Below are positions 43,573 to 56,550 of a DNA stretch of 64,000 nt, in pieces; positions within the stretch are counted from its first letter, which is position 1, and every line of letters starts with the position of its first letter. The stretch comes from Neoconidiobolus thromboides FSU 785 (Eukaryota > Entomophthoromycota > Entomophthoromycetes > Entomophthorales > Neoconidiobolaceae): contig MU626308.1 in assembly GCA_025603075.1 (NCBI GenBank), forward strand, positions 1 through 64,000, given 5' to 3'. A program made the translations under genes and the position numbers. Under the pieces are notes generated by a model, which was given only the letters and a program-made list of their open reading frames with translations, had not been told where the DNA came from and did no database searches.

Positions 43573-44801
43573 TACAATTTAAAATTTTGATGTGAATAGT
43601 TTAAAATTTGTTTAAAAACAAATCACTATAGCTTAAGTTTAATTTAATTTGACTGGTTTTAAATAGTAAAAAAGCGATAGCTATCCTATAATCTCTTCAA
43701 ATTATGTGTTATTTAATTTTTATAACTTGATTGATACTAGATAATTAATCCCCATAGCCCAATATACCTCAAATCTATTGTTTGTTAAACTATATTAAAT
43801 ATTATTGAAATTTTGACTATGATTACTATTATAAACTAATTCTAAACACTTCATAATTTTATTTTATTAAATCAAATTAGATCAAAAATCAATTATTGAG
43901 CTTTAATCTTCAACATGAAATTGATCATTTAAAATTACTAGAAATTTCCAAATTTAAATTTAAATATATAATATTGAAATATAAAGATTGACCTATATAT
44001 TTTAATCAATATTTATTATGTAGTTTAATAAATAGTAGATTTGAAATTCATATATTATATAGACCAAGAAATTTATTTAATAATTGACCAAGTTGTTATG
44101 AAAAATCAGAATTTGAAATGAACAAAAGATTAATACTACTTATTTATATGGGCATGCTTTTGTATTTCAAACATTTATCTAATATTTATTAAATTTTAAA
44201 TTCCTTAAAAAATGAAAATATTATGGTAAGAGTATTATTATTGAACATTTGGTATTTGAGAAATAAAAGCTTTAAATATAGTTTAAGTAATTATACTAAA
44301 ATGAAATTTAAATGAACTTTTGTTTGATGTTTCTTCATTTCATTTTGTTTATTGATCAAATGAATATAACTTGATATTCTTTAACTGTAAACTATGAGAA
44401 AAAATATACTATAAATGGTATTTAGAGCAATATAGTACAATATAATAAGCTTTCCTATATTAGATTTAAATACAAAAAATCTCCTAAAATATTATAAATA
44501 ATGCTTCGAATATATAGATTATGAATATTCAAACTATTAATCTATAATTATGCTTTTGGCCTATACTCATCAAATTAGTTGATTTGTTTTTGTAAACAAT
44601 TCTCAAAAACTTCAATTCTTCGACCTTCGTAATATTTATTGACATTGGTAGTTTGTTATAACTTAATAAAAATCTACTTAACAATATTAAACGGTTAAAT
44701 AATTTTAACATTTACATTCACTATTAACTTTTTTTTAATTAAATTCGACAATTCCAATTCAAACATATTTATTTTAAATATCGAGAATCCTATTAATTTA
44801 T
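43573..44801. other. Intergenic, no gene called
   Basis: AT-rich DNA upstream of the transcription factor. A 60-codon minus-strand frame at 44711-44529 has no recognisable feature. I looked here for a missing zinc-cluster exon and found none. Confidence 0.55.
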
Positions 44802-45614
<813 letters not shown>

Positions 45615-46795
45615 ATGAAACGGATTCAAATAGTACGAGCAAAAAATACACATATTCAAACGCAATCCGCATTGATTATATCCTTTTAAAGCCTAAACCA
45701 TTATTGATAATTAATATCTTTAACTTTATATACGCTACAAATATTCAACAACCCAAAAGATTTAAAAAGGCAGATGTGACTGAAGTTAACAATTCAAAAT
45801 CTGAAAATGAATGTGAACTTAGTAATTATTTTTTATTTATAATTATAAAAAGACTATCTTAAAAAAAAGTCTTAGAGAAATTGAAGTTACTAGCTAATAC
45901 AAATGATGAGATGAAAATGAAAAATTTTAAAGTTTTATTTTTAAAGTTTTTAAACTACCCTGAATTTAAAGTAGGATAATTTATTATGAACATACATCAA
46001 GTTATATTTTTGTAGAACTATTTAACAGAACTTAAATGGGAATCTATGGATGAAGAAATTGTTTTGGAGGCATGTCAATTATTTTTAGATAAGGCTGAAC
46101 TTTCTAACTTTGAGTATGAAAGTTTAATTACTACAATTCTATTACCAAAAGTAATTTGATTTAAAAATGTACTTGATCTAAACTAAACTTTAAAAGTTTT
46201 TTAAACAAGTGATGTATCCTAGGGATTTAATTCATTGTTTAAATCAGTTCTTTAATCAACGACCACTATGTTCAATTAATGGTATCATTCTTCCTATGAT
46301 CCTTAATAAAAAATTGAGTAATATAATTTCGAGTGTTTGGCTAAATTTCATCTAATTTTCTTTAGATGAACAAACATTTGATATCATAAGTAAAGCAATG
46401 ACACTCGCATATAATGAATCTCATTTTGAAAAGCTTATTGAGTAATATTTTTTATATTTGAAATTTTATATTAACACGAATAAAGAGAGATTACTCATTG
46501 CGGAAGTGATAAGGTTAGGATTACCGATGATATAATATTATCGTTATTTCAATTCATATTAATGAAGCTAAATTATAAATTAAACTCAAAGGCTAGCTTA
46601 GGCTTATTAAACTTAATAGTTGATGAGTCATTGCAAATCAATAAGAATATTAAGCTTTCCAATTTACTTTTATCCATTCTAAAAAATGCCTTATTTAAGC
46701 TAAGTGAGGAGCTTAAAATTAAAGTGGTCAATATTGTTAACAAAAATCAAACTTATCTTAAAAGATCTCTTTTAAAAGAAATTAATAAATATTAA
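45615..46795 (+). CDS. Possible FANCE-like helical-repeat protein (one irregular intron)
   Basis: Proposed exons 45615-45632, 45692-45821, 45870-45970, 46016-46150, 46209/46210-46317, 46366-46441 and 46486-46795, about 292 residues. The product is all-helical. Its C-terminus (LSNLLLSILKNALFKLSEEL, then VVNIVNKNQTYLKRSLLKEI) resembles the end of Fanconi anaemia protein E, and the stretch MYPRDLIHCLNQFFNQRPLC resembles its CAKYTYPVCRALL block. FANCE links FANCC to FANCD2 in crosslink repair. Six exon junctions obey GT-AG with phase kept, except intron 4. There the frame needs one extra base, so either that intron ends in AA (46151-46208) or a base is missing or added in the assembly. Exon 1 is only 18 nt and uncertain. 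Assignment is by eye and tentative. Confidence 0.5.
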
Positions 46796-46996
46796 TTATA
46801 ATTATTTAAGCATTTTTATCTTTAAATTTTACTCCTTCTAAAATATATTTAAACAGATTTATTAAAGCTACATATTTTATTAACATAATAATTTTATCAC
46901 ATACTCAATCTCAATAATAATACATAGGTTCACAAGGATGAAGTTAAACAGTGGGATGGATACTTTAATAAAAGGTTACAGTTTTCATAACTACTA

Positions 46997-47228
46997 TTAC
47001 AATTTTTTTGGACAACAAGTGGACGTTTTTCCTTCATCTAAGATTTTTTTGCAACACTCTCTTAAAGCAGTAATATATTCTTGACACTTAGCTTCTTGAT
47101 ATTGTTTATTTTGTAAACAAGTTTGTAATTGACAAGCTTCTTTTTGACACAAATTTTTATTGGATTTCTAATACTAGTTATATTCATTAATCAAATTTTA
47201 TATTGTTAATAGTTATTACCTCAGACAT
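46997..47228 (-). CDS. CMC4: Cmc4-like mitochondrial twin-cysteine protein
   Basis: Two exons (47228-47220, encoding only Met-Ser-Glu, and 47167-46997) give 59 residues. The Cys pattern CQKEACQLQTCLQNKQYQEA, then KCQEYITALRECCKK and TSTCCPKKL, matches Cmc4 (MTCP1NB/p8) closely, including CQKEAC at the N-terminus and the final CCP. These small coiled-coil-helix proteins are imported into the mitochondrial intermembrane space and oxidised by the Mia40 pathway. The protein is too short for simple gene prediction and the 9-nt first exon makes it easy to miss. Confidence 0.88.
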
Positions 47229-48009
47229 CTTTATCTTAATACAATTTTAAAGAAAGAACTTTTATCAATTATTGACGCTTTATTTTATACTATTTATGAT
47301 TTCATTCTAACAGTAAAACTCCATAATAGCCTTAATTTAATTCCAAAAAAATTCCTGTTTTTTCTAACTCAATTGAACTTAAAATTATCATCATTTTTGC
47401 ATTATTAATTTGGGCAGATCCTTTAGTTTAATTTTGATTGAAAAATTAATCCAAGAAATTATTAAAATTGCAATTTTTAAGGGATTTCTTTAAGACGTGA
47501 ACTCAAGAAAATCTACTTTTTATGACATCAGATAGAGGCACCCATAACTTATTGGATAAACTATCAAAATTTTCTTTCCCCAAACTAGAAAAGAAAGCAA
47601 TATTATTGGTTATTACATTCAAATCACCCATTTTTCCTAATTTTAAACCGAAAAAATAACGTGACTTAAATATCATTAATGTTTAAAGATAAGTCGGAGA
47701 CGACTACCTTTAGTTTATTGTTATAAAACTAAACTTAGGTATTTTATTATGCTTAATAGGATTTAAAAGCTTATAACTGATATTGAAAGTTTGATTTGAT
47801 AAAATATTAGCTACATATTTAAAAAGTTAAATAATTAACCATCCAAAAAAATATATAGTAAAATAAACGGTGATAGTAGGCGAATCAGATAACCAAATGC
47901 AAATTCCATACTCCGAGTATGATTGGTTAATTTAGAATTCATTAGATTATGAAAAAAATATAAAAGATGAAATATCAAAAACGAAACGTTTTTTTTAATA
48001 TAAAATTAA
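47229..48009. other. Divergent intergenic region, citrate synthase promoter
   Basis: Spacer between CMC4 and citrate synthase. It has a palindrome and a CCAAT box near 47.9 kb (separate entry). No gene seen. Confidence 0.6.
47907..47926 (+). promoter_or_regulatory. Palindrome plus CCAAT box upstream of citrate synthase
   Basis: CATACTC-C-GAGTATG (47907-47921) is a perfect 7-bp inverted repeat with a one-base spacer. It abuts ATTGG (47922-47926), a reverse CCAAT box, about 85-100 bp upstream of the ATG. The arrangement suggests a dimeric regulator beside a HAP-type site. This is inference from sequence only. Confidence 0.45.
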
Positions 48010-49536
48010 ATGACTCGTTTAGTTTCTTTATTTAAGGTAACATCTCCTTTACAATTATTGTACTTAATTTATCTTTATAATTAGAATTGCGCTACCCGCT
48101 CTGCTATCCCATCTCGTTTTTATTCTTCTGCCTCTGCTTCAGTGAGTTTATATTTAACTTATATTTATAATAACTAATCATACATTAGGGCTTAAAAGAT
48201 AGACTCGCTGAAATTATCCCTGAAAAACAAGCTGAAGTAAAGCATGTTAAAGCTGAGTATGGATCCAAATCCTTAGGTGAAGTTACTGTAGATATGGTAA
48301 GTTAAGTTATAATTTATTTAAATAAATATTAATAAAATATAGGCCTATGGTGGTATGCGTGGTATCAAAGGTATGATCTGGGAAGGTTCAGTATTAGATG
48401 CTGAAGAAGGTATTAGATTCCGTGGTTATACCATCCCAGAATGCCAACAAAAACTTCCAGCTGCTGAAGGTGGTTCTGAACCATTACCAGAATCTCTTTT
48501 CTGGTTATTATTAACCGGTGAAGTACCAACTGCTTCTCAAACTCGTGCTCTTTCTAAAGAATGGGCTGCTCGTTCTGAAATCCCAAAATTTGTTGAAGAA
48601 CTTATTGATTCTTTACCAAAAACTTTACACCCAATGTCTCAATTCTCCCTTGCTATCACTGCTCTCCAACATGATAGTAAATTTGCTAAAGCTTATCAAC
48701 AAGGTATCCATAAATCTAAATATTGGGATTTTGCTTATGAAGATTCTATGGATCTTATTGCTAAACTTCCAAATGTTGCTGGTCGTATTTACCAAAATGT
48801 TTATAAGAATGGCAAATTAGCTGAAATTGATCTTGATGCTGATTATGGTCACAATTTAGCTAAACTTTTAGGTTTCTCTCAAAACAAAGATTTTGTTGAA
48901 CTTATGCGTTTATACTTAACCATTCATAGTGATCATGAAGGTGGTAATGTATCTGCTCATACTACTCATTTAGTTGGTTCCGCTCTTTCTGATCCTTACC
49001 TTTCTTTCGCTTCTGGTCTTAATGGTTTAGCTGGTCCACTTCATGGTCTCGCTAACCAAGAAGTTCTCCGTTGGACTCAAAAGATGCAAGCTCAAGTTGG
49101 TAATGATGCCAGTGATGAAACTATTAAGGATTATATTTGGTCTACCCTTAAATCTGGTCAAGTTGTACCAGGTTATGGTCATGCCGTTTTACGTAAAACT
49201 GATCCAAGATACACTTGTCAACGTGAATTTGCTCTTAAACATTTACCAGAAGACCCAATGTTCCAATTAGTTAGCAAACTTTATAACTTAGTACCAGGTA
49301 TTTTAACTGAACATGGTAAAACTAAGAACCCATGGCCAAATGTTGATGCCCATTCCGGTGTCTTATTACAACATTATGGACTTGTTGAACAAGATTATTA
49401 TACCGTATTATTTGGTGTATCACGTGCTCTTGGTGTATTATCTCAACTTATTTGGGATCGTGCTTTAGGTTTACCACTTGAACGTCCAAAATCTCTTTCT
49501 ACTGAAGCCTTACTTAAATTGGTTAAAAAGAACTAA
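48010..49536 (+). CDS. CIT1: Citrate synthase, mitochondrial
   Basis: Four exons (48010-48036, 48085-48141, 48189-48296, 48343-49536) give 461 residues. The N-terminus ([20 protein letters not shown]) is a mitochondrial presequence spread over two tiny exons. The catalytic residues are in the three standard blocks: His in [13 protein letters not shown], His in [16 protein letters not shown], and Asp in PNVDAHSG. It condenses acetyl-CoA with oxaloacetate in the TCA cycle. Codon use is strongly biased and C-richer than neighbouring genes (GGT, TCT, CCA), consistent with high expression. The length matches mitochondrial eukaryotic citrate synthases. Confidence 0.97.
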
Positions 49537-49822
49537 TCTATCTAAATGAAAATCTAATTATAAGATAAATAAATCACTCTTTTGTATAAAATAAATGTAC
49601 AAAAAAAATTAGACTTTTAAAACAAAAATTAAAAATCAAAATATTTAATTAACTAATAAAAATATAATGTATTAAGTATTAAAGATTCATTCAAAAAAAT
49701 AATTATAATAGAATAATAGAATATAAGTTTGTAAATTTATAAAATATAAATCAAATTTAAATTTAAAAAAATCAAATAAAATTTATTATTTATTTTATAT
49801 AAATTTCAATATAATCTTAAAA

Positions 49823-51512
49823 TTAAAAAAATTGATTATAAATGGGTATAATAATATAATAAAATAAAACTATAATAATAACCCAAGTTAAAAAGAGCAT
49901 CGGAATTTGAAAAATTTCAAAAAAATGTCTTAAAGAAACATTAATAATTGAAGGTTGATGTTGTACATCAGCATGAAAACAACCATGTTTATAAAAATGA
50001 TCTAAATATTCATCTTTTTCTTTCCATCTAAGTCGTAGCCAGTTACCAAATTCATCTTCATCAATAGGTATTTCATTTAATTTAAATCGACGTATATGTA
50101 TATGAATTTGTTGAGGATTTAATCCAATTACATACATTAAAGCTAATGTATAAATATATTGTGGAGATTCACCTGCTTTTACTCCAGGTATACCAATAGT
50201 TATATCATAAATATATTCTACACTTTCTTTTAAAGATTCAATACATTTAAATAATCCAAGACTTCTAGGTAATAATACATGTTTATAAGTTTCCTAAATA
50301 TTAAATAATATATTAGTTAAATATAATGAAATATATAATATATAATATATAATATATAACATAATATATATAATATATAACATAATATATATAATATATA
50401 ACATAATATATATAATATATAACATAATATATATAATATATAACATAATATATATAATATAAAATATATAATATAAAATATATAATATTTAATATTTACA
50501 TAACCATTTTTTTCAGCAAATATTTTAGATTTATATCTTGTATCTCCAGTTAATGTAGTACCTTCTGGAAAGATTAATAGCCACATTGGTTTAATAGATT
50601 GATTCAATTTCTTCATATGTGCCATAAAACTAAATTCATCTTTCGTCCAATTACGTTCTAAAAATATAAAATCAAAAAACCACATACCCTATTTATAATA
50701 ATTCTTATTAATATTCTATTCTATTATTTAATTGAATTTATTATAATTTACCCTAAAATAATAATATATATTAAATATTATATTTTATTTATATTTCATT
50801 TTATTTATTCTTACCATCCAAATACTGGTATCTTGGCTAAACTTTTTTTTAATATAATTTTTAAATCCCCGTGTCTTCTAGCAAAATAAGAAAAACACCT
50901 AAATAATTTAGATTATTTTCATTTAAATCAAATATTCAATTTTATACCATATATAAATCCAATCAGAATAAAGCTAAAGAAAATTAATTAATATAATATA
51001 ATATAATATAATATAATAATTTTTAAATTTAAAATAATAATTACTTGATGGTTACAAATAAGTAATAATCTCTCTGGTAAATTTAATTTCGTTTTATAAT
51101 CTTCAGGTGAATCAATTGATGCAGGATCTAAAGGGGTTTGAGAGTATAAGGATTCCTCAATAGAACTATCTTTATATAAAATAAAACTAGTAGGTGCAAA
51201 AAGTTGATGAAAAGCAACCATGGATATACCAAATAACTGTTGAGTAAAATGAATTATATTGTCAAATTTTTTTCGATCAAATAAAGCCAATGGTAAACAT
51301 ATTATTTGTAATGAATTAATAACAATAGCTGAAAATATAAACATAATTATAACAAGTCCCGTTTTAATATAAAAATGTATATTTTTTAAAATGTCTTTTT
51401 GATCAAATAATTTGCCTTCTGTTCCTGGTATTGGTAACTCATATTGTTTAGGTGTGAACTCATGAGTTAATTCATCAATTTCTGCTACTTCTTTCCCCAT
51501 CTTGGTTTCCAT
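49823..51512 (-). CDS. Lysophospholipid acyltransferase (AGPAT/Cst26-like)
   Basis: Exons 51512-51045, 50973-50948, 50898-50815, 50752 (one nucleotide), 50688-50500 and 50293-49823 give 412 residues. An N-terminal membrane helix precedes motif I, NHQLYSDWIYIW, whose HxxxxD is split over two introns. The following conserved block LKIILKKSLAKIPVFGWGMW is restored in frame only if the single G at 50752 is an exon. Motif III, WLLIFPEGTT, and the C-terminal acyltransferase region (HVLLPRSLGLFKCIESLKES, then VEYIYDITIGIPG) follow, with a closing membrane helix. It acylates lysophosphatidate or lysophosphatidylinositol-type substrates in the ER, like yeast Cst26/Psi1 and animal AGPAT3-5/LCLAT1. Intron 5 contains an AT minisatellite. 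Confidence 0.88.
50335..50490. repeat. AT minisatellite in an intron
   Basis: Tandem copies of an approximately 23-26 bp unit made only of A and T with one C (ATATATAACATAATATATAT) fill the intron between the last two acyltransferase exons and lengthen it to about 206 bp, against about 50-60 bp elsewhere. Confidence 0.85.
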
Positions 51513-54070
51513 TCTGATATTTTACTTTTATTATTCTAATATTTATTAATACAAAAGGTAAATTGAAATTAGTTTTATAATTAGAGTTTTATCTTTCAAC
51601 TGTAAAAGTTATTCTAAACCCTATAATTGAAATGATGTCACCAATTGAATTAAATGGTTTAAATATCTATTGATGTCATTGTTATTGCTATTAATCTATT
51701 ATTTTTAATATATAGACTATAAAATATTATATATATCTTATTATTAGTATTCTCTTAATAATAAATATATATAATTTTACAGTTAGAAAGACGTTTTTTT
51801 AACTATTAAATACATAATTTAATTATTTCTAGATTAAACAATAAGTGACTTTTATCATATTTTATCGAATTTTAAATCGTCTATATGGAATTATTTTTTT
51901 AGATATAAAAGTTAAAAATAAACACAATCTTTATTATAACAATCAACTCCGATACTTTAATAATAATCCGTCTCCATTTATAAATAACAATTGTTGTTTA
52001 TAAATAAAACTTCATAGAAAATTATATACGAGTTTCCTTAGTATAAAGTTAATATGAATACTTGTTTTATGATTATAGTTAATAAAAGTCACTAATTTGG
52101 TATTAAATATCTTAAATTTCATAATGTTAAGCAATTGTATATTTAAAAACATTAATTACCTATTTAATAGGAAGTGACTATTTTTTTTAAATTACAAGAA
52201 AAATTGAAAAATAAAACAGTATGATAATTGATTCGTATTATATAAGCCGCCAATTCTCCGTAATTATATAATATAAACTTATGAACTAATGTAATAGTGA
52301 AGATTATAAATATCTGTTTGTTAGTTTATAAAGTAAAAGATAAAATGTTCTATAACAAAACAGTTACTATTAACTTGTTTCTTATTTTTCAAAATCAGGT
52401 CGTTATTTATTACCTTTGGGAACACTATTTATATTTCTTCTGTTGTAGATGTTTCTTTACTAACAATGCCCAATTTGACTACTATAAAATAATTGAATAT
52501 TACTATAATACTATTATTGGTTAACTCATCTTACATGTATCTCGATCTCTTATTTAAATTCTTATAACCAAGTTTAATCAAATATATATTTGATAAGTAG
52601 CATTTATCTCGAATAATATATATTTTTTATAGTCATTATTTTGATATAAAATTCAAATATAACTATAATTATTAATAATATAAAATTGACTTACCAGATT
52701 ATCAATTCTATTTTAATTTTCAAGGGTCAATCTTGGTTTTGTATTAGCATTGACAGTATCTACTTTTTTTCCTTTCTTTTCATGTTATAGTCTATAAGTT
52801 TAATAAATGAATTGATAAGCAATATGCTATAAATCAATTCTTATATATGCATTTAACTGTAATAAATATAAACATAAATATAAAAATCATTATCATTATC
52901 ACCTTATTATTTTATCAAAACACTGTAATTGATTAGATTAAACTTAGAAACAAGTGAACTATTTACTTTGAAATTTGAAATCAACTAATGAGATGGGATG
53001 ACCCATGAATATTTATTCAATTACTCTGTTAGACTCATTTATAGAGATATATCTCTATTATTGATATACACTGTGTATACTGTTAACTAATTAAACGACA
53101 TCAAAATTCTTTTCAAGCGTAAATATTTTTAGATACTCTTATAGCTTGTTATTTAATCCTTTTATATGGAGTAATTAACTTGTATTTAATAAGAGTAAAC
53201 TTTTGAATAATGAGATATAATTTAATAAAAGGAATTTAAAGAGAAATATCAATAAAAAAGGTAAACTGAAAAAAACATTTTTAAAATGAGTGAGTTGTTT
53301 ATTAATAAAAATTATCAAATGTAATCGATATGGTTTTTCCCAACTATCACATGCACATAGTACATCCGAAAGGATATAGAATATATCGATCTGTAAAAAG
53401 AATAATATTAGAATAAAAGGAATTCAGTAAGAAATCAAAATAATACCACTTTTCATTACGAATCTTCGAAAAAACTCAAGTAAATCCAAGTTAAATAAAA
53501 TCTATCTTTCAAACGAACTCAACAATTAAACCTTTAACATTGATTCAATAGAAAATAAATTTTCTAATCCTCAAAGTTAAAAATTACTCTTAATACATTG
53601 TTCCATGACATAATTATAAGGCATCACCATTAATATATCTTCAGTTTGAAACTTAATTAAAAGTAAAAACTTCTAGATTAAATGATCTTTAAAATTATGT
53701 CGATAAAAAAAAACTTTGATGAAAAACTGGAGGCTTTTATATGTTTCTGAAGAATGAAGTTTATTGAAATTGTGGGTTGAATATATTAAAAATAAGTTTT
53801 CTATAATTCTTAAATGATTGGTTTATTTAATAACATTAAAAAAATTTTACCACCAATTCTGAAAATTAAAATTTTAAATTCTTAAGATTTATTGTTTTGG
53901 GGATTTGTAGAAAAAATAAACTTAAATTTTTGTTAAATTCGATTAGATTAAAATACTCTAGTACTTTCTATAAGTTTCTATATAAGTTTGATTTAAAAAA
54001 CTAATAATAAACACTAAGTAAGCTTAATGTTAAATGTTTCTTTTTCAACTAAGTTGAGTTTTAAAGTTAA

Positions 54071-54174
54071 TATAGTGAGGTTCTTTTGATTTCATCACTT
54101 TTTCCATCTTTTAGTATTATTTAAGTGGAAAAATTGTTAGTAAAATTCTTAAACATAAAAATACATCCCCATAT
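54071..54174 (-). mobile_element. MITE-like fold-back element, copy 12
   Basis: Reverse copy with a good right half (GTTAGTAAAATTCTTAAACA, TACATCCCCATAT) and a decayed left end (TATAGTGAGGTTC). The core has lost a few bases (CTTTTAGTATTATTTAAGTG). Confidence 0.82.
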
Positions 54175-54555
54175 TTTATAAAATTCCCTTTTCATATTTT
54201 TATCTAACAAGTTTTAAAGCAAATTTTTAATTTCAGCTAATCCTCTATTATTTTTCAAAAACTTTGTCCGCTAATTTTTTTAATCTGTCAGTCATCTAAT
54301 AATTCTTTGTTAATTAAAAAATTCCATTTCCAAGTTTTCTAAATAGATTTAAATAATAACTTTGGTAATCTTGAAATATTATTGCTATATAATAATTCTG
54401 TATAAATCTTAATTAAAAGTAAAAATTCTAATAAATAAATAAATAAAATATCAAATGTATAACAATATTAAGAAATCAATTATTTATAATTGTAAAAAAT
54501 AATAAGATTTAAAAAAAACTTTGATAAATGTTAAATTTATTATAAACTCAATGAA

Positions 54556-54661
54556 ATATGAAGATCTATTTTTGTGTCAAGAATTTTGCTAACAATTTTT
54601 CCACTTAAATAGACTTAAAAGATGGAAAAAGTGATAAAACAAAATAAAAACATCTTTATAT
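54556..54661 (+). mobile_element. MITE-like fold-back element, copy 13
   Basis: Forward copy: ATATGAAGATCTATTTTTGT at the left, the core CCACTTAAATAGACTTAAAA, and AAACATCTTTATA at the right. It lies about 235 bp upstream of the second trypsin gene. Confidence 0.82.
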
Positions 54662-54894
54662 GTTCAAATAGAATATTAATAAATTAACTACTAAATTTAG
54701 TAATTTCAGTTTAGTTTTATATAATAAAAAAATAAATTAAATTAATTAATTAGTGTAAAAATTTTGAACTCTAAATTTTACTATTACTATAATTATTAAA
54801 TAGCTTTATTTTGATTTATAATAAAAAATGATTAATATAAATAACACATTTATCTCATTTACTTTGATTTTTATTTCCAAACAAATAATTAATA

Positions 54895-55755
54895 ATGCAA
54901 TTTAAGACCATTTTAACATTAATAAGCTTTACTCTGGTTAGTGAAGTAATTTCAATACCAACTAACAATAATAATTCAATTACTTCTAATTCAAGTGGAA
55001 AAAAACGTAACTTTCGAATAGTTGGTGGAGAAGAAGTTAAAGACTCTAAACAATATTCTTCCTTTTTAGTTTCTTTAACTGAAAATGGTTCTCATTCATG
55101 TGCAGGTACCTTAATTCATGGTAATATGGTATTAACAGCAGCTCATTGTGCACCTGAACAGAATCAAATAATGGAATGGAAAGCAGTATTAAATCGATAT
55201 AATCAAAAAGTCTTACCTGAAAGTGAAGGAGCTACAATTTATGATATAATGGAAGTACATGTTCATCCTAAATTTGATAGAAAGAAAGCCAAAAATGATA
55301 TATCTTTATGGAAAATTAATAGGCCATTTGAACAAAAAGTGGGTGTATTATATGATATTAAGGATGTTTTAAATAAACAAGATAATGTTCAATTAAAAGT
55401 TATAGGTTGGGGTTTAACTTCAGAAGAAGGAGAACCTGCAGATAAATTAATGCAAGTTAATTTACCTTTAGTTAATAATCAACAATGTAATGAAATATTT
55501 AATAATAATAAAATAAAGATAGATAAAAATAGTCAATTTTGTGCTGGTGATTTAAAAGGTAAAGATGCATGTGAAGGAGATTCAGGTGGTCCAATTTTAT
55601 TAGATAATTTTAATGTACCTGTTATTACGGGTATTGTTTCTTATGGTATTAAATGTGGTAGTACTATTTATCCTGGTGTTTATACTAAAGTCAATCATTT
55701 CTTGAGTTATATTGCTGAAGTTGTTAAAAAGTCCAATCCAGAATTTGTTTATTAA
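54895..55755 (+). CDS. Secreted trypsin-like serine protease (S1), second copy
   Basis: A 286-residue intronless preproenzyme. The signal peptide (MQFKTILTLISFTLVSEVIS) is followed by a propeptide of about 21 residues rich in Asn/Ser ending in RNFR before IVGG. The catalytic triad is His84 (LTAAHC), Asp135 (KNDISLWKI) and Ser230 (CEGDSGGP). Asp224 at the S1 pocket base predicts trypsin-like specificity. It shares the fungal-type layout and motifs GTLxHGNMVxTAAHCxP and xFxGWG with the copy at 34899-35690 but is clearly diverged, so the duplication is not recent. The longer propeptide is the main architectural difference. Confidence 0.94.
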   Translation: MQFKTILTLISFTLVSEVISIPTNNNNSITSNSSGKKRNFRIVGGEEVKDSKQYSSFLVSLTENGSHSCAGTLIHGNMVLTAAHCAPEQNQIMEWKAVLNRYNQKVLPESEGATIYDIMEVHVHPKFDRKKAKNDISLWKINRPFEQKVGVLYDIKDVLNKQDNVQLKVIGWGLTSEEGEPADKLMQVNLPLVNNQQCNEIFNNNKIKIDKNSQFCAGDLKGKDACEGDSGGPILLDNFNVPVITGIVSYGIKCGSTIYPGVYTKVNHFLSYIAEVVKKSNPEFVY

Positions 55756-55788
55756 ATATCGATATTATTAATAGAATTGAGATAATAA

Positions 55789-56486
55789 TTATATTTGATA
55801 TATTATTTTTATCTTTTTTCGATTATTAATTATTGTTTCTTGATTATTATTATCAAATAATAGTAATAAAGTTAAACTTGGAAATGAATTAATATTATTA
55901 TTTAATTTATTTAATATTATTAAATTATTATTATTTATATTATTCCATTGATTATTAACTAAATTTAAATATTTTAATTTAATAAATTTATCTGATAATA
56001 AATTAATTAAATTATTTATTAAATGAGTAGGTAAATTGTTTAATGTATTTTTAAATTCTAAATGAGTTAATTGATTATAATGTGTACCTAAATGTTGTAT
56101 TAACTTAATATCTATTTTTAAACAATAATTTAATTTAATACAATATAAATATTTCATATAGTTTGTATTATTGTTATAATTTATAATTTCATATTCTTCA
56201 TAATCTTCCCAATCCTCTAATACTTTATTAGTTTGTTGATTATTTATTTTTTTACCTAAAAATTGAATTAATGTGTCTGAATTAATATTACATAAGGTAA
56301 AATCTAATAAATAATAATTATTATGATGTAAATTTAATAACAACTTATTTGGATTATTTAATTTTGATAAAATTATTGGTAATAATTGTTGTTGTATTTT
56401 TAACGTTAATTTTTGATAATTTTTTATTATTATAATTGTATAATAAATATTATTATTTATTAAATTAATTATTTTATTATATAAAC

Positions 56487-56550
<64 letters not shown>

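Larger units (their letters stand above)
51513..54894. other. Long gene-poor region with two fold-back elements
   Basis: 3.4 kb of AT-rich DNA holding fold-back copies 12 and 13 near its right end. A 75-codon frame at 52297-52524 is aromatic-rich and looks random. No RNA gene recognised. Confidence 0.55.

Noticed and set aside
44529..44711. 60-codon minus-strand frame upstream of the transcription factor
   Set aside because: Examined as a possible missing zinc-cluster exon, but it contains no cysteines and has no splice link to the downstream gene.
52297..52524. 75-codon frame rich in Tyr, Phe and Cys
   Set aside because: Composition typical of random AT-rich sequence; it does not begin with ATG and has no neighbours or splice context to support it.
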